Positions 1 through 6,691 of a stretch of 35,432 bases of DNA are shown piece after piece. The notes beneath the pieces are model-generated. The model ran no database searches. It was given only the letters and a program-made list of their open reading frames with translations, and was not told the origin of the DNA. Where the stretch lies: NCBI GenBank assembly GCA_947380605.1, contig CANCRO010000022.1, positions 1 to 35,432 on the forward strand. Direction: 5' to 3'. The position numbers and the translations under genes were made by a program. Source of the DNA: Chitinophagaceae bacterium (GTDB lineage Bacteria; Bacteroidota; Bacteroidia; Chitinophagales; Chitinophagaceae). Positions within the stretch are counted from its first letter, which is position 1, and every line of letters starts with the position of its first letter.

Positions 1-227
1 TTCCTATGCCTTTAGTAAAATCGCTAGCATTTTTTTTAGAAAAAGTGAATGGCTGGTTGAATAAACCTTCCGTAATTAATCGTGAAAAACTTCATGAACT
101 GGCTGCTATTAATTGGGTTTGTGATATAAACAAGGCTAACAAAGACTTAAATTTTATCCCAAAATATAATTTACAAACAGGGTTAGAAGATACGATTAGT
201 TGGTATAAAAAAAATAAATGGTTATAA
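1..227 (+). CDS. NAD-dependent epimerase/dehydratase (extended SDR), C-terminal fragment
   Basis: Only the last ~75 residues are present; the frame is open to the left edge, so the gene begins outside the window. The tail has the layout seen at the end of extended-SDR sugar epimerases and related reductases: a substrate-domain segment, then D-I-N-K-A-N-K-D-L-N-F-I-P-K-Y (the 'K...LG/F.P' element) and the closing G-L-E-D-T-I-x-W-Y helix. The Rossmann NAD site and the catalytic Tyr-Lys lie off-window, so the substrate cannot be read. It lies just upstream of a putative inositol-sphingolipid operon, and bacterial ceramide reductase (CerR) belongs to this same superfamily, so that role is possible but unproven. 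A promoter-like element follows it, so it may be a separate transcription unit. Confidence 0.75.
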   Translation, partial: PMPLVKSLAFFLEKVNGWLNKPSVINREKLHELAAINWVCDINKANKDLNFIPKYNLQTGLEDTISWYKKNKWL

Positions 228-305
228 TATATAATATTATCTAAATCAATATTAAAATTCTAATAAAAAGGGTTATAAATAAGGATAGTATAAAATTACC
301 TTCAC

Positions 306-313
306 TACTTTTG
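306..313 (+). promoter_or_regulatory. Bacteroidota -7 element (TAnnTTTG) for the lipid operon
   Basis: TACTTTTG matches the Bacteroidota -7 consensus TAnnTTTG exactly and lies about 70 bases before the pgpA start, between the epimerase and the six-gene operon. I see no clear -33 TTTG at the expected distance. The predicted leader (about 315-382) shows no obvious hairpin. Confidence 0.4.
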
Positions 314-382
314 CAAGAGTAAAAACTAGTTCTGACTCGACCAACAGGGGCGGAATAAGAGGTATCAAATTCTTAATTGATT

Positions 383-841
383 ATGATAAAATTCCATAAG
401 CTCTTTGCATCTGTTCTAGGGATTGGCCAACTTAAAGGAGGTGGAACAATTGCAGCTATAATTTATTGTATCGGTTGGTATTTACTTCCTAAAAATTTTG
501 AAAAAAATAATTGGCTCTTTTTTAGTACACTATTAATCATTGGAATGGGTATTTGGAGTGCCAATAAAGTGGAGGTGATTTGGGGCAAAGACAGTAGTAA
601 AGTAGTCATTGATGAAGTAGCAGGAATGGCAATTACCCTATTACTTGTACCCCAAAATATTACTTATGTAATAATTGGTTTGATTGCCTTTAGATTCTTT
701 GATATTGCAAAGCCTTTGGGAGTAAGAAAATTAGAAAGATTACCAAAGGGCTGGGGAGTAATGGCCGATGATCTACTTGCAGGTTTTTATGCACTAGCTT
801 TTGTTCATTTATGCATTACATTATTGAACAAATTTGCCTAA
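383..841 (+). CDS. pgpA: PgpA-family phosphatidylglycerophosphatase; candidate phosphatidylinositol-phosphate phosphatase
   Basis: A 152-residue integral membrane protein of the PgpA family. Visible family motifs are G-G-G-T-I-A-A (19-25), V-I-D-E-V-A-G-M (75-82), F-R-F-F-D-I-A-K-P (103-111) and G-V-M-A-D-D-L-L-A-G (125-134), with the acidic residues that bind Mg2+. PgpA enzymes dephosphorylate a lipid phosphate, classically PG-phosphate to PG. In Bacteroides inositol-lipid clusters a PgpA-type enzyme is instead assigned to PI-phosphate -> PI. The CDP-alcohol transferase and Aur1-like enzyme in the same operon favour that reading here (inference). I chose the ATG at 383; an in-frame TTG at 377 is also possible. 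The stop codon is one base before the gtrA ATG. Confidence 0.85.
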   Translation: MIKFHKLFASVLGIGQLKGGGTIAAIIYCIGWYLLPKNFEKNNWLFFSTLLIIGMGIWSANKVEVIWGKDSSKVVIDEVAGMAITLLLVPQNITYVIIGLIAFRFFDIAKPLGVRKLERLPKGWGVMADDLLAGFYALAFVHLCITLLNKFA

Positions 842-842
842 T

Positions 843-1229
843 ATGAAGACATTTATAAAAGTAAACATCGCTGCGATCATTGCTACCATTATTGATTTTA
901 GTTTTACTTTTTTTTTAAAACAAATTGTTCAAATAGACGCTGTTTTAGCCAGTATCTTTGGAACCATTTTAGGTGGAATGATTAATTTTCTAATAGGAAG
1001 GGTTTGGGTTTTTAACACCCCAGAAATACCTTTTATTCAGCAAGGTAAAAGGTACTTTTTAACTTGGATTGGAAATCTTTTATTAAATGCTTGTGGAGTT
1101 TGTATTTTGATAAAAATAATTGGAGTGCACTATTTATTTGCTAAAATGGCTACCGCTATAACTGTTGCCATTGGCTATAATTACCCTTTGCAAAAAAAGT
1201 ATGTTTTTAAAACTGTTGACAAAAAATGA
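843..1229 (+). CDS. GtrA family membrane protein
   Basis: 128 residues with four hydrophobic segments, the GtrA/DPMS3 fold. The family signature is visible: a first helix with I-D-F-x-F-T-F, then G-G-M-I-N-F-L-I-G-R-V-W-V-F (the 'NF...R.wvF' element) and a terminal Y-P-L-Q-K-K-Y-V-F. GtrA proteins are thought to move or present polyprenyl-linked sugars, often beside a glycosyltransferase. None is adjacent here; the neighbours are lipid head-group enzymes, so it could assist membrane movement of an inositol-lipid or glycolipid intermediate (inference). I start at the ATG at 843, one base after the pgpA stop. The end overlaps the next gene's ATG by four bases (ATGA), suggesting translational coupling. 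Confidence 0.8.
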   Translation: MKTFIKVNIAAIIATIIDFSFTFFLKQIVQIDAVLASIFGTILGGMINFLIGRVWVFNTPEIPFIQQGKRYFLTWIGNLLLNACGVCILIKIIGVHYLFAKMATAITVAIGYNYPLQKKYVFKTVDKK

Positions 1230-3772
1230 ATTGGATTAATACGATATCAAAAAGAATTTTGATTGCTACTTTTTTGTTGAGCAGTTTATTTTCAAAAGGA
1301 CAAACCATTGTAAAAGGATTTGTGAAAGATGCAGCAACGATGCGTCCGTTAGAATTTGTAAGTATTTATTTTGAAGGAGGTAAAGGGGTTACCACTGGAT
1401 CGGATGGAAGTTATTCTATTGTCTCTAAAAACCTAAAACTTACTACGCTTAATTTTTCAAATACGGGTTATAAAAAAATATCAAAAAAACTTATTGTCGG
1501 TAAAGAACAGATTGTAAATATCGAGCTTGAGCAAGACAATGCAATGCAGGAAGTGACAGTAAAAACTAGAAAAAGAGCAAAATACAGAAATCGGGATAAT
1601 CCTGCGGTAGAATTGATTAATCTAGTAATAGAAAACAAAAAAAAGAATCAAATCGAATCTTATGATTTTGTTCAATACCAGCAATATGAAAAACTGTCGC
1701 TATCCTTAACTAATAAGCCTGAAAAACTTATTAAAAATAAGCTTTTCAAAAACTATAAATTTATATTAGAGAATATTGACAGTACAAGTATTGAGGGTAA
1801 ATCTCTTTTACCCATTTATATTGAAGAAAAACTATCGGATCGCTTTTTTCGTAAAAATCCTGAAGCAGATAAGACAGTCATTAAGGGACAAAAAAAAGTT
1901 ACTTATGGAGATTTTTTGGATGCGAATGGGATCAGTCAATATCTTAAAATGCTTTATGGTGATATTAATATTTACGATAACAATGTAAACATTTTAAAAA
2001 CACAATTTCTTAGCCCTATTGCAGATATGGGCCCCTCCTTCTACCGCTATTATATTACCGACACTGTTGAGCTAGAAGGTATCAAGTTGATTAAACTTTA
2101 CTTTACCCCAAGAAATCCAAATGACTTAATTTTTAGAGGTAATATGCTTATCACCCTCGATGGAAATTATGGAGTACAAAAGATCAGCATGACCATTAGT
2201 AAAAATGCCAATCTTAATTGGGCAAGAGAACTAAGAATTAATCAAGATTTTGAGAAGGCAACTGATGGAAGGTACCATCTTATCAAAAGTAATATGTTGG
2301 CTGAGTTTGCGCTTTCTCAAAATGCTTCTGGTGGAATAATGGGAGAAAGAAGTGTTTCCTTTAAAAATTTCAAAACTAATATTCCAGCTCCTGATAGCAT
2401 TTACAAGGGTAAAGATCTTGTAAATAAAATTAATACCACCTCAGCAGCAGATAGTTTCTGGCTAGGCCAACGGCATAATCCACTTACCCAAGTAGAAGCT
2501 AAAGCGTATTCTAATATAGATAGTTTAAAAAATATGCGCTCCTTTAAAAATTTTGGAGAAATTGTTTCTCTTTTATTTTCTGGTTACTACTCTTTCGGAA
2601 AATGGGAATTAGGCAATACGAATACGTTTTATAACTTTAATCCAATAGAAGGATTAAAGATTAAACTGGGAGGAAGAACTACACCAAAATTCAGCAATTT
2701 TATTTATTTCGACAACGCTATTTCCTATGGTTTCAAGGATGAAAAATTTAAATTTTTAAGTGCTGTCACTTATTCGTTCAACCATAAATCTATTTATGCG
2801 TTCCCACTTAACTATTTAAAAGTTAGTTATCAATACGACACTAATATACCGGGACAAGAACTTCAATTTGTACAAGAAGATAACGTCCTACTTTCCTTTA
2901 AAAGAGGTAATAACAAGAAATGGTTATACAATAATTATCTAAAAGGCGAATATGTAAATGAATTTGGAAAAAATCTCAGTTATACAATTGGTTTTAAAAA
3001 CTGGACACAAACTCCCGCTGGAGATATCTTTTTTCAAAAGACTTCCGACCTTTCATTGCTAAAAAATATTACTACCACCGAACTATCGGGTGAATTTAGA
3101 TGGGCCCCGAACGAACAGTTTTACCAAGGAAAAAATTTCAGAATACCAATCATCAATAAATATCCAATCTTTAATATCCGTTATGTAGCCGGTGTAAAAG
3201 GTCTACTGAAAGGCGAATACAATTATCAGAACCTTAGCGTAAGAATAGAAAAAAGATTTTACCTTTCTCAATTAGGCTATGTAGATGGCACAATAGAAGG
3301 TGGCCATATTTTTGGACAGGTCCCCTTTCCATTACTTACGATTCACAGGGCCAACCAAACTTATTCTAACCAACTCGATTCCTATAACTTAATGAATTTT
3401 ATGGAGTTTGTTAGTGACCAATACGCCGCAGGTAATGTAAATATTCATTTTAATGGCTTTTTTCTAAATAAAATTCCTAAAATTAAAAAACTAAAGTTAA
3501 GGGAGGTAGTTAGTGCCAAAGTATTATATGGAAGTGTAAGAGATGAAAATAACCCTGCCAGAACAAACAATCTTTTAAAGTTCCCTACTGATATATCACT
3601 GGATCATCCAACTACCTTCACACTAACTAAAGAACCTTACATAGAAGTAAGTGTAGGCGTAGGAAATATTTTTAAATTTGCAAGGATTGACCTTATAAAA
3701 CGTTTGTCTTATCTCGATCATCCAGGAATCTCTACCATTGGGATTAGAACAAGGGTTGCATTTGATTTTTAA
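1226..3772 (+). CDS. DUF5686 family outer-membrane protein with carboxypeptidase regulatory-like domain
   Basis: 848 residues. A signal peptide (about 1-26, ending S-K-G-Q) leads into a CarboxypepD_reg-like beta-sandwich (about 27-105: I-V-K-G-F-V-K-D-A...R-P-L-E-F-V-S-I). A basic linker follows ([11 protein letters not shown]), then a long DUF5686 region rich in alternating beta strands and aromatics. It ends R-V-A-F-D-F, a C-terminal aromatic of the kind used as a beta-barrel assembly signal. It lacks a TonB box and the plug motifs of SusC-type transporters. Function in the family is unknown; an outer-membrane barrel is the best structural guess. Placement inside a lipid-synthesis operon, coupled to gtrA by a 4-base overlap, hints at a role in placing or sensing a surface lipid. 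Confidence 0.8.
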   Translation: MNWINTISKRILIATFLLSSLFSKGQTIVKGFVKDAATMRPLEFVSIYFEGGKGVTTGSDGSYSIVSKNLKLTTLNFSNTGYKKISKKLIVGKEQIVNIELEQDNAMQEVTVKTRKRAKYRNRDNPAVELINLVIENKKKNQIESYDFVQYQQYEKLSLSLTNKPEKLIKNKLFKNYKFILENIDSTSIEGKSLLPIYIEEKLSDRFFRKNPEADKTVIKGQKKVTYGDFLDANGISQYLKMLYGDINIYDNNVNILKTQFLSPIADMGPSFYRYYITDTVELEGIKLIKLYFTPRNPNDLIFRGNMLITLDGNYGVQKISMTISKNANLNWARELRINQDFEKATDGRYHLIKSNMLAEFALSQNASGGIMGERSVSFKNFKTNIPAPDSIYKGKDLVNKINTTSAADSFWLGQRHNPLTQVEAKAYSNIDSLKNMRSFKNFGEIVSLLFSGYYSFGKWELGNTNTFYNFNPIEGLKIKLGGRTTPKFSNFIYFDNAISYGFKDEKFKFLSAVTYSFNHKSIYAFPLNYLKVSYQYDTNIPGQELQFVQEDNVLLSFKRGNNKKWLYNNYLKGEYVNEFGKNLSYTIGFKNWTQTPAGDIFFQKTSDLSLLKNITTTELSGEFRWAPNEQFYQGKNFRIPIINKYPIFNIRYVAGVKGLLKGEYNYQNLSVRIEKRFYLSQLGYVDGTIEGGHIFGQVPFPLLTIHRANQTYSNQLDSYNLMNFMEFVSDQYAAGNVNIHFNGFFLNKIPKIKKLKLREVVSAKVLYGSVRDENNPARTNNLLKFPTDISLDHPTTFTLTKEPYIEVSVGVGNIFKFARIDLIKRLSYLDHPGISTIGIRTRVAFDF

Positions 3773-3785
3773 CAAAAACAAAGTA

Positions 3786-4499
3786 ATGGAAGGTAAATTA
3801 CTAAGAGATAATATTCAAAAAATAATTTATACAATCATTAATCCATTAGTAAAAGGATTAATAAAAATAGGATTCACTCCAAATGGAATTACTATTATTG
3901 GATTGTTACTAAATATAGGCGTTGCCATCATTTTTATCCTTGGAGCTGAGGAAGGCAACCGAGGTGATTTTACTTATCTTGGTTGGGCGGGCGCTTTGAT
4001 ACTCTTTGCAGGTTTATTTGATATGTTAGATGGCCAGGTAGCTAGGTTAGGGAATATGAGCTCTACATTTGGCGCTTTATTCGATTCTGTTCTGGATAGA
4101 TACAGTGAGCTAATTATGTTCATGGGTATTTGTTATTACCTTATTGCTCATCATTATTTCCTTAGTTCCCTATTTGCTTTTATTGCATTGATAGGGTCTA
4201 TGATGGTTAGCTATACAAGGGCTAGAAGTGAAGGGCTAGGCATTGAGAATAAAGGCGGACTAATGCAACGCCCTGAAAGAGTCATTTTAACTGGACTTTC
4301 GGCCTTACTATGTGGAATAAGCAGCCATTTTATAGGTGGTGGAATTAAATATATTTTACCAGGAACTTCCCTTGAGATTTTTGAAACAATAACTATTTTT
4401 ACTTTGCCAATAACTATCCTAGCGATACTTACTAATATCACAGCAATCAATAGGCTACTAGCAGCTAAAAAAGCATTAGACAAAAAAGATAATATTTAA
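3786..4499 (+). CDS. CDP-alcohol phosphatidyltransferase; candidate phosphatidylinositol-phosphate synthase
   Basis: 237 residues, about six membrane helices. The complete CDP-alcohol phosphotransferase signature is present: D79-x2-D82-G83-x2-A86-R87-x8-G96-x3-D100-x3-D104, which coordinates two metals and the CDP-lipid. The preceding [10 protein letters not shown] element is also typical. The family joins CDP-diacylglycerol to a small alcohol (glycerol-P, serine, inositol or inositol-P). Substrate is not readable from the motif. A second, distinct member, pssA, lies at 21135-21908, so phosphatidylserine synthesis is covered. Together with a PgpA phosphatase and an Aur1-like transferase in the operon, inositol-1-phosphate is the likely acceptor; PG-phosphate synthase is the main alternative. 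I use the ATG at 3786, 13 bases after the previous stop, rather than an upstream in-frame codon inside DUF5686. Confidence 0.85.
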   Translation: MEGKLLRDNIQKIIYTIINPLVKGLIKIGFTPNGITIIGLLLNIGVAIIFILGAEEGNRGDFTYLGWAGALILFAGLFDMLDGQVARLGNMSSTFGALFDSVLDRYSELIMFMGICYYLIAHHYFLSSLFAFIALIGSMMVSYTRARSEGLGIENKGGLMQRPERVILTGLSALLCGISSHFIGGGIKYILPGTSLEIFETITIFTLPITILAILTNITAINRLLAAKKALDKKDNI

Positions 4500-4505
4500 T
4501 TTATA

Positions 4506-5036
4506 ATGGCAAAGAAAATATTTTTTATTTTTAATATTGTATTCGGAATTTCATTCCATATCATTGCACAGGAAATAGGTTATCCTATTCCAACTGGTAA
4601 TAGTAAACAACTGTTTTATCTTCAACGCACACCGAATAAAAACACTATTGTTTATGAACTAAATTACAATAATGGTAATATTGATAAAGATGACCCTATT
4701 CATGGATTTTGGATTCGTTACCAAGAAAAAGGACAAAAGGAAGAGTTAAGCTATATACAAAAAACCTTTGCCTATGGTCTCAAAACAAATAAAATTGCAG
4801 AAAATCAATTTGAAATTTGTTTCGTTTCTTATAAAAAATTTAAAATGTATTTAAGGATGGGATCTGACAAACTATTTCATCTTTATACTAACATCAATCA
4901 AAAAACGGCTGAACTCTCCAGTATCTATTTGAAAATTAATGGTGGAGCATTTTGGACACCCAACATAGAATATGTAGATATTTATGGTATAGATCCTATC
5001 AGTAGATCAGTAGTCAAAGAAAGAATGAAAATTTAA
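4506..5036 (+). CDS. DUF4833 family secreted protein
   Basis: 176 residues. Residues 1-21 form a signal peptide ending I-I-A-Q. The mature part resembles the Bacteroidota DUF4833 family: F-Y-L-Q-R-T-P-N-K-N-T-I-V-Y-E-L-N near the start, then P-I-H-G-F-W-I-R-Y and L-S-Y-I-Q-K-T-F-A-Y-G. The rest predicts mainly beta strands, without lipobox, membrane helix or recognisable catalytic motif. It is probably periplasmic or surface-exposed. It sits six bases after the CDP-alcohol transferase and 24 bases before the hydroxylase, so it is cotranscribed with the lipid enzymes. A lipid-binding or carrier role is plausible but is only context. Confidence 0.7.
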   Translation: MAKKIFFIFNIVFGISFHIIAQEIGYPIPTGNSKQLFYLQRTPNKNTIVYELNYNNGNIDKDDPIHGFWIRYQEKGQKEELSYIQKTFAYGLKTNKIAENQFEICFVSYKKFKMYLRMGSDKLFHLYTNINQKTAELSSIYLKINGGAFWTPNIEYVDIYGIDPISRSVVKERMKI

Positions 5037-5060
5037 AGAAACTGTATTATACTTACGAAT

Positions 5061-5690
5061 ATGAAAAAAAATTACGTTTCTAATAGTGAAGACTCCATCA
5101 AATTGTTTAAAAATAACATTTTTGACAGCTTGTCAAAGGTTCATTATACCGTTCCACTCTATTTATTCATTCCAGCTATTTTATTTTTTTCCTATCAAGC
5201 ATTTGATAACCATTTAGCCTTGTTAACTTTTTTGGGATATTTTGTTGCAGGCTTATTGGTATGGACTATCACCGAATATTTTTTACACCGTTTCATTTTT
5301 CATTATCATCCTAGTTCTGATTTTGGCAAACAAATACATTTCATATTTCATGGTGTACATCATGATTATCCAAGAGATAAAAAAAGATTAGTAATGCCGC
5401 CTTCTGCAAGTATTCCTTTAGCTACTCTATTTTACTTTTTATTTTCTTTATTCCTAGCTAAAACAGTTCTATTCGCATTTTTTCCAGGTTTTTTATTAGG
5501 CTACTTGATATATGACATGATGCACTATGCAATGCACCATCACAACTTTAAAAACCCAATACTCAAGAAAATTAAACAGCACCATATGCTTCACCACTAT
5601 CAAGATTCAGGGAAAGGATATGGCGTAAGTTCATCTCTATGGGACATTATTTTACAATCTGACTTTCCGAAAGAAAGCAATAAAAATTAA
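5061..5690 (+). CDS. Sterol desaturase / fatty-acid hydroxylase family protein (FA2H/Scs7-like)
   Basis: 209 residues with four or so membrane helices and the histidine clusters of the di-iron fatty-acid hydroxylase superfamily: E-Y-F-L-H-R-F-I-F-H-Y-H (72-83), H-G-V-H-H (97-101), H-Y-A-M-H-H-H (155-161) and H-H-M-L-H-H (174-179). This spacing resembles the eukaryotic FA2H/Scs7 enzymes that 2-hydroxylate the N-acyl chain of ceramides, without their cytochrome b5 domain. Its stop overlaps the ATG of the Aur1-like gene by one base, so the two are probably made together. A plausible role is hydroxylation of the ceramide fatty acid or long-chain base before or after head-group transfer (inference). 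Carotenoid hydroxylase is an alternative, but no carotenoid genes are nearby. Confidence 0.85.
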   Translation: MKKNYVSNSEDSIKLFKNNIFDSLSKVHYTVPLYLFIPAILFFSYQAFDNHLALLTFLGYFVAGLLVWTITEYFLHRFIFHYHPSSDFGKQIHFIFHGVHHDYPRDKKRLVMPPSASIPLATLFYFLFSLFLAKTVLFAFFPGFLLGYLIYDMMHYAMHHHNFKNPILKKIKQHHMLHHYQDSGKGYGVSSSLWDIILQSDFPKESNKN

Positions 5691-6619
5691 TGAATCAGAC
5701 AAAAAAACTGTTGTACTCTCGCAATAGTATACTTATTGCTTTCACCGCATCTATCATTTACCTTCTACTTTCCCACTTTTTAATTGGGTTCAAAATTGAT
5801 CAATTGGTATTGATCGCTATTTTTAATACTTGTTTTTTTACCTCTTCTGCATCTAGAAAATTTATAATTGGCTTTTCTATTTTTATTATCTACTGGATAA
5901 TTTTTGATTCCATGAAAGCGTTCCCCAATTATCAATTTAATGAGGTACATATTCAGGATCTGTATGAAAATGAAAAAGCTATTTTCGGATTTAATTATTC
6001 TGGTAAAATAATTACTCCTAATGAATTCTGGCGCTTAAATGGAAGTACTCTATTAGACATTGTTGCTGGAATTTTTTATTTATGTTGGATTCCTGTTCCG
6101 CTCGCCTTTGCCACCTACCTTTTTTTTAAGAATAAAGATTTATTTCTACAGTTTTCATTAACCTTCTTATTAGTAAATTTATTGGGCTTTATCATTTACT
6201 ATTCTTATCCGGCTGCACCACCATGGTATTACCAGCTCAATGGTGCTAAGTTTATACCGACTACTTTAGGTAATACAGCTGGCTTAAATAAGTTTGATGT
6301 CTATTTTAATATTCGATTATTTGGTAACTTATATGAAAAGAGTTCAAACATATTTGCTGCCATGCCTTCATTACATTCTTCCTACCCAATCATTGTATTT
6401 TATTTTGGACTAAAAAACAAAACAGGTTGGGTGAATATAGTATTTGCTACCGTGGCAATAGGCATATGGGCGGCAGCAATTTATACCAGTCACCATTATG
6501 TACTAGATGTAATTACGGGTATATTATGTGCCCTAGTAGGGATTATTTTTTTTGAAAAGATATTCTTGAGAAATAAAAGATTCAATCAATTTCTTCAGTT
6601 TTATAAAGCAAATATTTAA
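5690..6619 (+). CDS. PAP2-superfamily membrane protein, Aur1/inositol phosphorylceramide synthase-like
   Basis: 309 residues with about six to seven membrane helices. The motifs match the Aur1/IPC synthase branch of the PAP2 superfamily rather than a simple lipid phosphatase: P-A-A-P-P-W-Y (174-180), A-A-M-P-S-L-H-S-S-Y-P (223-233) and S-H-H-Y-V-L-D-V (267-274). These give a candidate catalytic triad His229, His269, Asp273. Fungal and protozoan relatives transfer phosphoinositol from PI to ceramide, and a PAP2-type enzyme does the same for dihydroceramide in Bacteroides. Here it is the last gene of an operon that also carries a CDP-alcohol transferase, a PgpA phosphatase and an FA2H-like hydroxylase. 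I therefore infer a phosphoinositol-dihydroceramide synthase; a generic PAP2 phosphatase remains the conservative call. Confidence 0.8.
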   Translation: MNQTKKLLYSRNSILIAFTASIIYLLLSHFLIGFKIDQLVLIAIFNTCFFTSSASRKFIIGFSIFIIYWIIFDSMKAFPNYQFNEVHIQDLYENEKAIFGFNYSGKIITPNEFWRLNGSTLLDIVAGIFYLCWIPVPLAFATYLFFKNKDLFLQFSLTFLLVNLLGFIIYYSYPAAPPWYYQLNGAKFIPTTLGNTAGLNKFDVYFNIRLFGNLYEKSSNIFAAMPSLHSSYPIIVFYFGLKNKTGWVNIVFATVAIGIWAAAIYTSHHYVLDVITGILCALVGIIFFEKIFLRNKRFNQFLQFYKANI

Positions 6620-6635
6620 ATAAAAAAATACGCTA

Positions 6636-6674
6636 TTTAAAAACCCGGTCACTTAAATGAACCGGGTTTTTAAA
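6636..6674. terminator. Bidirectional intrinsic terminator between the lipid operon and glnN
   Basis: A perfect 14-bp inverted repeat, TTTAAAAACCCGGT (6636-6649) and its complement (6661-6674), with an 11-base loop. The G+C-rich core flanked by A/T runs on both sides suits termination in both directions. It sits between the convergent Aur1-like gene (+) and glnN (-). Confidence 0.9.
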
Positions 6675-6691
6675 TATTTTTTTGCTAGAAA

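Noticed and set aside
1776-1988. Second frame of 70 codons inside the DUF5686 gene
   Set aside because: It is an out-of-frame shadow of a long gene with signal peptide and clear domain layout.
4211-4483. Minus-strand open frame of 90 codons opposite the CDP-alcohol transferase
   Set aside because: It lies fully within a gene with an intact catalytic signature, and its translation shows no recognisable family; it is a shadow frame.
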